Assembly (NCBI RefSeq): GCF_001748145.1
Contig: NZ_BCQA01000001.1
Coordinates: 5,544,501 to 5,608,500, forward strand
DNA: 64,000 nucleotides
Reading direction: 5' to 3'
DNA from: Bosea sp. BIWAKO-01
Lineage (GTDB): Bacteria; Pseudomonadota; Alphaproteobacteria; Rhizobiales; Beijerinckiaceae
Below the pieces are notes generated by a model, which was given only the letters and a program-made list of their open reading frames with translations, ran no database searches and had not been told where the DNA came from. This document shows, one piece after another, positions 1-10,700 of this stretch. Within the stretch, counting starts at the first letter, position 1. Every line of letters begins with the position of its first letter. A program made the position numbers and the translations under genes.

Positions 1-399
1 AACGCCTCCCGGCCGCACGACACGCCGCATTTCGGCGACCGCCCTATCGGCGGCGGGCACGAAATGGAGGACAAGCAACGACAGGGCCCGGTCGAATTCG
101 TCATCGGGGAAAGGGATAGCGCAGGCATCGCCCTCCCTGATCGTGATCCGCGGATCACTGTTCCGGCGCCGGGTCTCCTCCACGAAGATCGGTGAAAAGT
201 CGATCGCTGCGACTTCAGCGATCTCCGCCGCCTGCGGCAGCGCGAAGGTCAGGCTGCCTGTCCCACAGCCGACATCGAGAACCCGCTCGCCAGTGGCGAT
301 GCCGGCGAAATCAATGAACGGTCCTGCAAGTCGCCGGCTCCAGCGGCCCATGAGCTGCTCGTAACCGCTGGCGCTGCGGACGGTGAAGCTGGACGGCAT
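1..399 (-). CDS. Class I SAM-dependent methyltransferase, 3' part outside window
   Basis: The frame starts at an ATG at 399 behind a G-rich Shine-Dalgarno and runs off the left edge, so 133 codons are visible. Motif I (VLDVGCGTGS, residues about 40-49) is the SAM-binding loop of class I methyltransferases. A later acidic stretch (GDACAIPFPDDEFD) matches the usual motif II/III region, and RRVVRPGG near the edge is the typical motif before strand 5. The family is UbiE-like, but the substrate cannot be told. The gene lies 29 nt downstream of the thioredoxin-fold gene and is probably co-transcribed with it and the large cyclase. Confidence 0.85.
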   Translation of the reverse strand, partial: MPSSFTVRSASGYEQLMGRWSRRLAGPFIDFAGIATGERVLDVGCGTGSLTFALPQAAEIAEVAAIDFSPIFVEETRRRNSDPRITIREGDACAIPFPDDEFDRALSLLVLHFVPAADRAVAEMRRVVRPGGV

Positions 400-428
400 T
401 GCGTCCCCCCGCTCGCGAATGAACCAAC

Positions 429-1109
429 CTATTGCGCAACCTGGGAAACGGCCGACATGAGCTCCTGTGGGTTCGGAGCCCCGAACATGTATCGCCCGCC
501 TTCCGGAACTTCGGTGAAACTCCAGCGCACAATGCCTTGCCGGTCGAGCAGGAACTGGCCGACAAGCTGGCCGAGGCCTGTCGCCTTCATTTCGAGGTCG
601 GCCTCGGTCAATTCGTAGCCGTCCTTGCTGTCGAGGAATTGCGAACCCGCCATCGGGTCGAGCGGCCCCGGTGTTTCGCCTGGGATCTCGATCTTCATGC
701 CCAGCACGGCAGCCATCGAGACCTTGTGCGGCCATGCCGTCTCATTTTCCGTGAATTCGAGATTGGGCAGGCCAAATGCCTGGTGAGAGGTTCGTTTGGG
801 ATCGGAGGCGGCGAGAAGATTGGGCATCGGATGGTAGCGGAAATAGAGCCGCGCGCGTTCGATCGGGGTGTTGACCACGGTCAGGCTTTCGACACCCGCT
901 GCGCGCAGTTCCGGATCGAGCTGCGCCTGGGCGGCGATGTGGCGCCGGCAGAAGGCGCAGTGAAGGCCGCGGAACAGGCCGACCAGCACCGGCTTCTGAC
1001 CACGGAAGTCGTCGATCGCGATCTTTCCCTCGCGGGTGATGGCGTCGAGCACGACGTTCGGTGCCCTGTCGCCTGGTTGAAGAGGACCTATGTCGGTCTG
1101 CGCGAACAT
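429..1109 (-). CDS. Peroxiredoxin-like thioredoxin-fold protein (AhpC/TSA family)
   Basis: This 226-residue cytoplasmic protein has no signal peptide. An N-terminal region of the PGDRAPNVVL type is followed by a thioredoxin-fold strand and a C-A-F-C pair at about residues 51-54 (LHCAFCRRHI), as in peroxiredoxin-like family proteins. A redox or peroxide-reducing role is inferred; the substrate is unknown. The ATG at 1109 is preferred over an upstream in-frame TTG at 1130 because GGAGGAGGT stands about six bases before it. It follows the cyclase stop by 17 nt, so translation is likely coupled within one transcript. Confidence 0.8.
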   Translation of the reverse strand: MFAQTDIGPLQPGDRAPNVVLDAITREGKIAIDDFRGQKPVLVGLFRGLHCAFCRRHIAAQAQLDPELRAAGVESLTVVNTPIERARLYFRYHPMPNLLAASDPKRTSHQAFGLPNLEFTENETAWPHKVSMAAVLGMKIEIPGETPGPLDPMAGSQFLDSKDGYELTEADLEMKATGLGQLVGQFLLDRQGIVRWSFTEVPEGGRYMFGAPNPQELMSAVSQVAQ

Positions 1110-1126
1110 TTCCACCTCCTCCGCGG

Positions 1127-4100
1127 TCAATCGAGGAATGGCAGCACCACGAGCGCTTCCGGGTCGAGCCCATGCCGGGCGCAGACATCCTGCGCCAGCG
1201 AGAAGTAACGGTCGGCCTCCGCCAGATCATCACGATCGAGATTGAGAGTTGCGAGGCCATCATAGCACGGAAAGAGCAGCTGCGGCTCGCCCGTTTCCCG
1301 CGCCACATCGAGCGCTTCCTCATAGAACCGGGCCGCGATTTCGGACTGCCCCTGGCATTGGTGGATCTGCCCGAGCACGATCAAAGGCACCGGCAGGTGC
1401 TCGCGCTGGTCGAGCGCCCGGTCGATCTCCACCGCCTTCTCGGCCGCCGGAACACCCTCTGTCGGGCAACGGTCCGTGAAGGTGCAGCAGGCGACCGCCA
1501 GATTGGTGAGGAGGCGTGCCTGGAAACCCAGATCGCCGATCCGCCGTGATATCTCGAGGCCGCGTCGACAGACCTCCATCGCCTGCGCAGGGTTGATCGT
1601 CGTGTAGAGCACGCCGAGATTGGTGTAGCCGCGGCAGGCGGCGCCGGGGAGGTCCGCAGCTTCGGCGACCGCGATGCTTCGCTCCACTTCGCGCACCGCT
1701 TCGCGACTGCGCCCGAGCCGAGCCAGCGCGACGCCCTTGGTGTTGAGCGCTTCGGCGGTCGCAAGCGCTGCGTCACGGCCCATCTCGGAGGCCGCATCGC
1801 CGGTCAGGTTGCGCGCACATGCGAGCGCTGCGTCGGCCCATTCTGCGGCACGAGCGTGATCGCCGGTCCGGAACGCCAGGCGGCCGCGCTCCTGCCAGAG
1901 ATGCGCCTGCTCGATCGGCGCGTCGGCTCCGTCAAGAAGCGCTGCAGATTCCGCATAGCAAGCCTCTGCCTTGTCGCGCTTGCTCGCGTCCCAGAGCAGG
2001 CGACCGATCTTGCGAAGAACCCGCGCCGAGGCGACCCGGTCGCCGTTTTCGCGGTGGGTCCGCAGCACCGTTCCATAGTGCTCATGCGCCAGCGCGCGAC
2101 GACCAGTCGGGCCACAGAGATCGCCAATCCGCTCGCCAATCTGCTGCCTGAGCGGAGTGGGTTCTGCTGTCGCCAGGGCTGCCATTGCCTGCTCGTAGAA
2201 GCGGAGGGCGTCGTCATTGGCATAGATCATGCGAGCGCGATCACCGGCCTCGCGCAGGTAACGCGCCCCTTTTTCCCGCTCTGCGCTCAACCCGAAATGA
2301 TGACCGAGCACGGTCAGGTCCTCGAGCCGTTCGGGGCTCTCGCCGCACAGGTCTTCAAATGCGGCGGCTATCTGCCCGTGCAACTCGGTCCGTCGTTGCA
2401 GCAGCAGATTCTGATAGATCACGTCGTGCAGCAATGTCTGCGTAAAGCGGTAGCATTGCGACGAGATCGCGCCTGCCCCGGCCTTCTGGATGATTTCCGC
2501 ATCGCCCAGCAGTTCCAGCCCGGCTTCGAGCCTGGCGGGGTCTGCCGTCACCACTGCGAGAATCTTGCCGTCGAAGCGAGGGCCAATGACTGCCGCTTCC
2601 TGAGCGAGCCGCCGAGCGTCCTGCGGCAGGCGATCGAAGCGGGCGAGCAACATCGCCTGGATCGTGTCTGGAATGCTGACCGCCGCTTCGCCTGTCATGA
2701 CCTGCCAGTGCTGGCCGTCGCGCTTCAGCACGTCGAGCTCGATCAGGCTGCGGACGATCTCCTCGATGAACAGCGGGTTGCCGCCGGCGCGGTCCAGGAT
2801 CCTGTGAGCGAGTGCCCCACTGGCCCAGTCCTCGCCGAACAGCGCCGCGAGCAGGCGCCGTCCGTCGCTGTCGGCGAGTTGCGAGAGCCTGAGCGCGGTA
2901 TGGCTGAAACGGCTTGAATCCAGTGGGTCGCTTTGCTGAGCAGGGCGATGCGTGACCACGAGCATCAGCCGGGATCGATCCAGCCTCTCCATCACGAAAC
3001 GCAGCGCTTCCAGCGATACAACGTCAGCCCAGTGCAGATCCTCAACGATGATGAGCAGCGGCGACAGGGCCAGACGCCGCTCGATGATCGTGCAGACCGC
3101 ATGGAGGATTTGCCGCCGCAACTGCTCGGGCTCGACATGCTGCAAACTCGCCTTGGGGTCTCCCAGGCCGAGCACATGGTAGAGCAGCGGCATCAGCCGC
3201 TCCGTCTCTTCATCTGGAATGCCAAGATCAGCCAGCAAGGCTGCGAGCTTCAAGCGCATTTCGTCGGGGGCATCGTTCTGCATCACCTTGGCCGCGCTAC
3301 GCACGACGGCACCGATCGCGCCAAAGGACTGTTCGCCGAGCGGCGAGCAGGCAGCCTGCCGCACGGCGACGTCGCGAAAGCGCTCCTCGCAGCCGAGCCG
3401 ACCGACGAACTCGTTCACCAGACGTGATTTCCCGATGCCGGCCTCACCAACGAGGCGCAGAAGCTGCGCCTGACCGGCACAAGCCTGGTCGAGGCTCGCC
3501 AGCATGCGCTGGAGTTCTGCATCACGACCGATCAGCGGCGTGCTGAGGCCGAGCGCATCAAGTCCACGCGCTGCACGCGGCGATGCGAGCGGCCCGCCCA
3601 GCCGATGCACCAGAACGCTGCCGGACTTGCCGCGAAGTGCGACATCGCCGAGCGAGGTATAGGAGAAGGCATGCCGGGTCAGTCGGTAGGTCAACGGCCC
3701 CACCAGCACCTCGCCTGGGGCAGCCAGCGATTGCAGCCGTTGGGCTGTGTTCACCGTGTCGCCGGTCACGGAATAGGATTTCGCCGTGCCGACCCCGAGG
3801 CCTCCCGCAACGACCGGACCGGTGTTTATCCCGATATGGAGAACCATTTCAGGACTTGCGGCGGCGGAGCTTTCGCCGAGCCGCGCCGTGCGGGCGATCA
3901 TGTCGAGAGCGGCACGGAGCGCACGTTCCGGATCATCCTCATGCGCGATCGGTGCGCCGAACAGAGCAAGCAGCGCATCGCCGATGAACTTGTCGACGAA
4001 ACCGCCAAAGCTCTGCACGGCCGCCGTCAATTCCGTGAACAAGGCGGTCTGCAGGGTCTGAACGACCTCCGGGTCAAGGCTCTCGCTGAGCGTGGTGAAG

Positions 4101-4414
4101 CCGCTGAGGTCGGCGAACAGGATCGTTACGGTCCTGCGATCCGCATCCGAGGCCGGCTGCGCGACTGAATGTTGCCTCTCGACGTCCGGAAACGGCGCCG
4201 GCGTGCGGAGTCGCAAGGAAGAGGCTGCACTTGGTGCCGGCGCAGTCCGGGGTATGGCTTTCGCAGCAGTGCGGGCGCCGCATTGCGGGCAAAAGGTAAA
4301 ATCCGGCGAGCAGGAATAGCCGCAACTCGAACAGGGCACAGGCTGGCGCGCGCCGCATTTCGGGCAGAAGGCAAAGCCGCTTTCGATCTGGAAGCCGCAG
4401 CCCGAGCAGTCCAT
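1127..4414 (-). CDS. Class III adenylate/guanylate cyclase with zinc ribbons, AAA ATPase and TPR-like region
   Basis: This 1095-residue multidomain signalling protein begins with a double zinc ribbon (paired C-x2-C motifs, residues 3-50: CSGC, CPKC, CSSC, CPQC). A class III nucleotide cyclase domain (about 90-270) follows, with both metal-binding aspartate motifs, FADLSGF and FIGDALLALFG. A STAND-like AAA_16 ATPase (about 290-560) carries Walker A GEAGIGKS and a Walker B-like LLIIVEDLHWAD. The C-terminal half is helical and TPR-like. The order matches soluble-cyclase/AAA fusions common in rhizobia, thought to make cAMP or cGMP in response to unknown cytoplasmic ligands. No membrane segments are seen. 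It heads a likely operon with the thioredoxin-fold protein and methyltransferase. Confidence 0.9.
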   Translation of the reverse strand: MDCSGCGFQIESGFAFCPKCGARQPVPCSSCGYSCSPDFTFCPQCGARTAAKAIPRTAPAPSAASSLRLRTPAPFPDVERQHSVAQPASDADRRTVTILFADLSGFTTLSESLDPEVVQTLQTALFTELTAAVQSFGGFVDKFIGDALLALFGAPIAHEDDPERALRAALDMIARTARLGESSAAASPEMVLHIGINTGPVVAGGLGVGTAKSYSVTGDTVNTAQRLQSLAAPGEVLVGPLTYRLTRHAFSYTSLGDVALRGKSGSVLVHRLGGPLASPRAARGLDALGLSTPLIGRDAELQRMLASLDQACAGQAQLLRLVGEAGIGKSRLVNEFVGRLGCEERFRDVAVRQAACSPLGEQSFGAIGAVVRSAAKVMQNDAPDEMRLKLAALLADLGIPDEETERLMPLLYHVLGLGDPKASLQHVEPEQLRRQILHAVCTIIERRLALSPLLIIVEDLHWADVVSLEALRFVMERLDRSRLMLVVTHRPAQQSDPLDSSRFSHTALRLSQLADSDGRRLLAALFGEDWASGALAHRILDRAGGNPLFIEEIVRSLIELDVLKRDGQHWQVMTGEAAVSIPDTIQAMLLARFDRLPQDARRLAQEAAVIGPRFDGKILAVVTADPARLEAGLELLGDAEIIQKAGAGAISSQCYRFTQTLLHDVIYQNLLLQRRTELHGQIAAAFEDLCGESPERLEDLTVLGHHFGLSAEREKGARYLREAGDRARMIYANDDALRFYEQAMAALATAEPTPLRQQIGERIGDLCGPTGRRALAHEHYGTVLRTHRENGDRVASARVLRKIGRLLWDASKRDKAEACYAESAALLDGADAPIEQAHLWQERGRLAFRTGDHARAAEWADAALACARNLTGDAASEMGRDAALATAEALNTKGVALARLGRSREAVREVERSIAVAEAADLPGAACRGYTNLGVLYTTINPAQAMEVCRRGLEISRRIGDLGFQARLLTNLAVACCTFTDRCPTEGVPAAEKAVEIDRALDQREHLPVPLIVLGQIHQCQGQSEIAARFYEEALDVARETGEPQLLFPCYDGLATLNLDRDDLAEADRYFSLAQDVCARHGLDPEALVVLPFLD

Positions 4415-4732
4415 CGACCAAGACCTCGCGGGGCCGTAAGAGCCTGGTCTCGCCTCATGCCTTGCCGAACGGCCTTCAGAAGGTTGAACCGATAACGGTC
4501 TGGCCGCAAGGGACGGCGCGTGGACGCCCCCACCGATCGGTCTTGCGATGACGGAGACGAGCTCTCAGGCTGGACGTTGCCGATGGCACGGGGAGCCACA
4601 CGCAGCCACGGCAGGAGAGCGGTGCTCGCTGATTGTTCATGGGGATCCGCATTCTGGTCGACCCGGCCTGTCGTTCGTGCACTGCAGGATACGAACAAGG
4701 TCAAGCAGCCGGGCGGCCCTCGGGGCGCAGCG
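4415..4732. other. Intergenic region upstream of the cyclase gene
   Basis: This 318-base stretch lies between the end of the autotransporter gene and the start of the cyclase gene, both on the minus strand. It must hold the cyclase promoter and the autotransporter terminator. I see a Shine-Dalgarno-like GAGG before the cyclase ATG but no convincing terminator hairpin, sigma70 box or RNA gene. Short open frames here have no recognisable product. Confidence 0.5.
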
Positions 4733-7700
4733 TCAGAACCGGATACCAACCCTGGCGTTGAAGCTATGGTCGGTGGCGCCCTGCGCGAACTGGCCGTCAT
4801 AGGCGATGCTGAACTCGGCCGCCGGCGTGAGCTTCATGCCGATGCCCGCGCCGACCACCAGCGCATCGCGGGCGATCGGAACGCCCGCGATCGAGAACGG
4901 AGCGCCGCCGGCGAAGGCCTGGAGCGAGATTGACGTCAGGTCGCCGCCAGCATGGCGCCAGCCGAGCGTACCGTTGAGCTGCACCGTGCTGCTGCCGAGT
5001 TCGACGCTGGTCTGCGCGCGCAGGCCGAGCGTGGCGAAGGTCACGGCGGTGGTCTGCGGGCCGGCGGACAGAGCTGCGATGCCGCCCGTTTCACGAAACC
5101 CATCACTGCGCAGGTTGACATAGGCCAGATTGGCGAAGGGCTCGAATACGCCCGCCCCGAAGTCGAGACGATAGGCGATCTCGCCGAAGGCCTGCAGGCT
5201 GTGGGCGCCATAGCCCGACAGAAGCTGCTCGCCGCTCCCCGGGAAAGAGGCCGAGCGCCGCATCGAGAGATCGTGCCAGGTAAAGTTCGCCGCGCCGGTC
5301 AGGCGGAGACGATCGAAGCGGGCCCCGCCATAGAGGCCGATCGTATAGTTGTCCGCGTCGCCCTGCGACCTGCGGCGGGCCACCTCGAAATGCGAGCGCG
5401 AATATCCCGCCATGATGCCGACCCGGCTATCGGACGTGGCAGCGAGGTCGAGGCCGGCGACGAGGCCGTTGGTCGAGCGCGTGAGCGAGGCGGCATTGCC
5501 GTCTCCTTGCGTCTGCCCCCAGGAGCCGAAGCCGCGCGCCCATAGCGACAGGCTTTCCGCCGGGGCCGTCGAGATCGCCCCCTTGCCCGAGGCATAGGCC
5601 AGCGTCGCGATGTGCGGCGCACCGATCCCGTCGAAGGCCGCGCGGATCCGGTCGGAAACCGCACTGCGCACCATCTGGCTGCCTTCGATCAGCACGGTCT
5701 TGGCCGAGGCGTGGATCTCGCCGGACAGGCTGTCGAATGCGCGTCGGCCCTCATCCTCGTCGCGCAGTTGCGTGAAACGCTGCCAGAGCGGATTGGCCTC
5801 GTCCAGGCTCTCCAGGCCGAGGCTGGTCTGGGTCTGGTTGCGGGTCTGAGCGAGGGCGGAGAAAGGCAGGTCGTTGCGCAGCAAGGTCAAGGTGACGCTG
5901 GTCGCGTCATAGCCCAGCGTCGGATCGAGGAAGAGATAGCGCGAGCTGACGTCGTCGAAGCGGCCCTGCACGCCCTGATCTGCCGTCAGGATCGTATAAC
6001 GCTGGTTCGCCCGATAATTGCCGTCCTCACCGAGATGCACCACCGAGCCGCCGCCGAGCCGTGCCGCACCACCGGCACGGATCAGGTCGCTCGACATGCC
6101 GCTGGCATCGACCTCGACCTCGTAGATCGCGCCCCGCTCGAACGCGATATCGCCGGTAACCGTCAGCGTGCCGATCGAGTTGCCCGGCGCGATCGTCGCG
6201 CCGGAGCGGATCGTCGTTGCGCCGACGGAACCGCTGCCCTGAAGTCTGGCGCCGGCCAGCACGTCGATCTCGCCGCCAAGGGAACCATTGACCACGAGCA
6301 TACCCGCCGACACCGTCGTCGTGCCGGAATAGCCCGCGCTGTCGCCGCGCAGTTCGAGCCGGCCGCGGCCGGTCTTGTCGAACCGTCCCGTGCCGGAGAA
6401 CACGCTTGCGATGCTGGCATCGCTGCGCTGATCGAACACCACCGTGCCGCTATTGGCGATGTCGCCGGAGATCGAGGCTGCGTCGCCGACGAGCCTGCCC
6501 GCCGCGACAATGGTGCGGCGATAGAAATTGGTGCCGGTCAGCGTCAGCGTTCCCGCCCCGGTCTTGATCAGATCGCCGAAGCCATAGACGTTGCCCGTCA
6601 GCGTCGCATCGCGCCCGTTGGTGTCAATGGTGCCGTTGCCCAGCAGCAGCACGGTGCGGCTGGTGTCGAACGCGGTGCCGAAGCGCAGGGCGCCGCCGAA
6701 GAAGCTGATCGCCGTGCCCTGGGCGCCGAGATTGCCGTCGGATGCGACCTCGAGCACGCCGGCCCTGATCACCGTGCCGCCGGAATAGCTGTTATTGCCC
6801 GTCAGGATCGTCGTGCCGCTGCCGGACTGAACGACGCTGCCGCTGCCCGAAATGGCGCCGGCGAAGACGTAGTCGTTCGTGCGGTTGAAACTCAGAAGGG
6901 CGTTGTTGACGACATCGCCGGCGAGTGCGCCGGAGGTTCCGCCATTGCCGATCTGCAGCATGCCGGCGGCGATCGTCGTCCCGCCACCATGGCTGGCGCT
7001 GCCCGTCAGTGCGAGTGTGCCCCAACCGTCCTTCACCAGGCTCCCAGTGCCGCTGATCGCCCCGCCGAGGGCGAAGGTCGTGCCCGCCATGGTTTCGATC
7101 GTGCCCGAGCCGGTAAGCGCGATCGCGCGGCCGCTGGTGATGTCGGCGAGCGTTGCCAGCCGGCCTCCCCCACTTAGTGCAAGGTTCGAGGAGGCGTTGC
7201 CGAGATTGGCATCGGCGATGATCGCCAGCGTGCCGCCGCGGATCGCCGTGCCCCCGGAATAGCTGCTCGTCCCCGTCAGAAGCAGCGTACCGGAGCCCGC
7301 CTTCTCGACCCGACCGGAGCCGGTGATGCTGCCGGCGAAGACGCTGTCCTCGGCCTGGTCGACGGTCAGGGCAGCGGCGCCGAGCGCGATCTCGCCGCCG
7401 GTCCCGGCGAGCAGGCTCATCGCCAGATCGTAGCCGTTGAGATCGAGCCTGCCGCCGGTCAGGGCATAGCCGGTCATCCCTGGCAGGGCTCCGGCGCTCT
7501 CTGCGATCAGCGTTCCGGCCGTGACGAGCGTGCCACCGGACCAGCTGTTGCTGCCCGTGAGCGCAAGCGCACCGGCACCCCATTTGATCAGCCCGCCCGT
7601 ACCGCTGAGGCCCCCGGTGAGCCGCAGCGTCGTACCGGCATCGGTGTCGATCGCACCGGTGTCGAGAAAGGAAATGTTGCGGCCGGAGGCGAAGCTCGCG

Positions 7701-10700
7701 GTCGTATGGAGCGCGCCATTGTCTAAGGTGAGCCCGCCCGCTCCACCGAGATTGCCATCGTTCGCGATCTGCAGCGTCCCGCCTGCGATCACAGTGCCGC
7801 CGGTATAGGTATTGGCTCCCGACAGGATCAGCCTGCCGTCGCCGGTCTTGGCCAGACCGTCGGACCCCGTGATCGTCAGGGCGATCGTTGCGGTCTCGCC
7901 GTCGAGGACGCGGATCTCCGGCGTCGTGATGACGAAGCTGCCGCCATTGTAGCCGCGCAGGTTCAGGCTGCCGCCGACCCCGCCGACCAGCGTGTAGCTG
8001 CCGCCCGCGAATTGCAGCCCGACGAGGTTCTGCTGGCCGTCGACCGTGACGGTGCCGCCCGGTCCGCGGAAGACACCGTAGCCGCTGCCCCATTGCGTCG
8101 GAGCGGCGCCGGCATAGTCGAACCAGTTCTGGCTGCCGGCATTCCAGGTGCCGGATGCGCCGCCTGCCGATGTCGAGCCCCAGAGCTGCAGGATGTTGAG
8201 GCCGTTCTGCTGGACGAGCAGGTCGACCTTGCCCGCCTGCGAGGTCTCGATGACGTAACTATAGGCGAAGGGGCTGGTCGCCGGCGTGCTCCCGATGCCG
8301 AGGCCGCCACCCGACAGGGCGCCGGTATAAGTGAAGACGCGATGGAAGCCGATTGCGGGCTGCGAACCGGATCTGATGTTCAGAAAACCGCCATCGAGCA
8401 CGAGGTTTCCATTGACCCGTGTCGTGGCGGAATCGATCGCGGGGGTGCCGCCGCTGCGCAATTGATACTCGTAGGCGCTGCCGGCGCTGAGGGTCAGCGT
8501 GCCGTTGACGATGAGGGCGGCGGCATCGGATGGCTTGATGGTGCCGCCCGCATTCGCGGTGAGGTTGCCGTTGACGGTCAGCGAGGTCGGGCCGGAGGGC
8601 GCCAGCGTGCCGCCATTGCCGATCGTGATCGCACCCAAACCGCCCTCGCCCTCGACGCGGCCGCCGGCATTGATCGCGATGGCGCCGCCAAGACGCGCCG
8701 ACCCCGCCATCCTGAGCGTGCTGTTCGCCACTGTCACAGCGCCCGAGAAGCCCGAGCTGTCACCTGTCAGGATCGTCGTGCCCGCGAGGACACGGATCGT
8801 CCCGGCGCTCGCACTGGCGCTAGAGAGCGCCGCATCGAAACGGTAATCCGTCGCGGTGTGGTTGAAGACAAGGCTGCCGGCGGTGGAGATTCGCACGCCG
8901 CCGGTCTTGAGGCGTCCGGGAGCACCGGCCGGCGCCGCGGCGGCGGCGCCGATGTTCAAGACGCTTGGGCCGTAGTCCTTCAAGGCGATGACGTATCTGC
9001 CGGTATCGATCAGGCCTCCATCCGAGACCGTCACTGCTGCCGATCCGCCACCGCGCCCCGACAGGATGAACGCCTCGTCGCCATGGTAGAGGGCATCCGA
9101 GTTGACGGTGGTCAGCACCGAACCGGCGCCGGTGACGACAAGGCTGCCGGTCACGGACATCGTGTCGCTCTCGACACGTCCGCCGTCGGAGATGACGAGC
9201 GAACTCGTGTCGCCAATGCCGAAATCGGCACGCTCAAGGTAACCAGGACCGCGATGCACGCTCCAGCGTGAGCCTGCTCCCGTGACGACGGCGTCGGAGC
9301 CGGGCGCGCCGGGCTTGCCCCCGACGATCGTCTCGCCATAGCTGTCGAGGCGCCCGCCATTGGCGACGGTCACCTGGCCAGAGCCGTCGATCCCGAGGTA
9401 CAGCGCCGAATAATTGCTCCAGCTCGAGCCGGCCCCGGTGACAAGGACCGTGCCGTGAGAGCCGGCCTCCCTGCCGATGATTGTGGCGATGCCGAGTTGC
9501 GGCTGGAAGAGCGTGAACAGGCTGATCAGGGTGCCGCCATTTGTGATGGTGAGCGACGCATCCCCCCTGTCGCCCACGACCATGGGCACCGCATTGTTCC
9601 ATTTGGCCGCGGAACCGGAGATCGTGACGGCAGCATGGGAGCCCGCATCAGGCGCGATCACCGCCGTCGTGCTGGAGAGTTCCGCCGCACCGGACAATAC
9701 GAGCCCGCCGTTCCGGATGCTGACACTGGTGAAGCTCGCGGTACCCGCCAGCGTCCAGGTGCTCCGTCCGTCCTTCTCGAAAGCGCCGAAGGCCTGACCG
9801 GCATTGCCCAGCGCGGCGAAATCGAAGCTGGCGTTCTGCCAGCCGCCAAGGACAAGCGTGTTCGGGTTGCCGTCGTCGCGGGTCAGGACGACATTGCCGA
9901 GGAGACGATAGCCCCCCTGCAATTCCAGGGTATTGCCGCCGCCGCTCAGATTGATGGCGTCGGCATGCGTCCCGTCGGCATTGAGGCCGCCTTCGATCTG
10001 CCCGGCCGCGACGACCCTGACACCGCCGCCTCCCGACACGGCTCGCCCGCCGCGCCCGCTCTGGCCCGCGGCGCCATTATGTCCGGGATCGGTATTGTAG
10101 GATCCGTATCCCGCCCCGCCGGCTGCCCCGCCAACGCCGGCCCTGCCGCCGGCAACCACCCCCCCTGCCTGGACCTCGAGCCTGCCGCCGGCTGGAAGGA
10201 CGGCACCGTCACCGCCATTGCCGGCATTGCCGCCGTGGCCGCCGTCACCGCCGTTCTTGCCGCCGCCCCCCGTGCCGCCGGCGCCTCCCGCGCCGCCGTC
10301 GCCCCCACGCAGCGCGGCCTGATTCTGGACGATGACGGGGCCCGAACCGAGGGCGTAGAGCCCGGTCGCGCCATCGCCGCCATTGCCGCCGCTGCCGCCG
10401 TAATATCCGTCCCCGCCATCCGTTCCCCAGAGGAAACAGGGCAGACCCTGCGGGCAATTCTGGCCGAGCGCGCCGCGGGCTCCGTCACCGCCGGTCCCTC
10501 CGGCGCCGCCTGCGCCGCCATTGCCGCCGGACATGGCCGAGCGGAGGAATATCTCGCCGGATTGCAGCAGCACCAGACCGATACCGCCGCCACCACCTCC
10601 GCCACCGCCGCCACCGGCGCCGCCATAACCCGCTCCCGGCACCGGCCCGACCATTCCGACGACGCCGGCGCCGGCCTGGCCCCCTTGCCCGCCCACGCCA

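Noticed and set aside
6300..7860. Repeats in the autotransporter gene as a CRISPR or satellite array
   Set aside because: The repeats are in frame, imperfect and encode known passenger repeat motifs.
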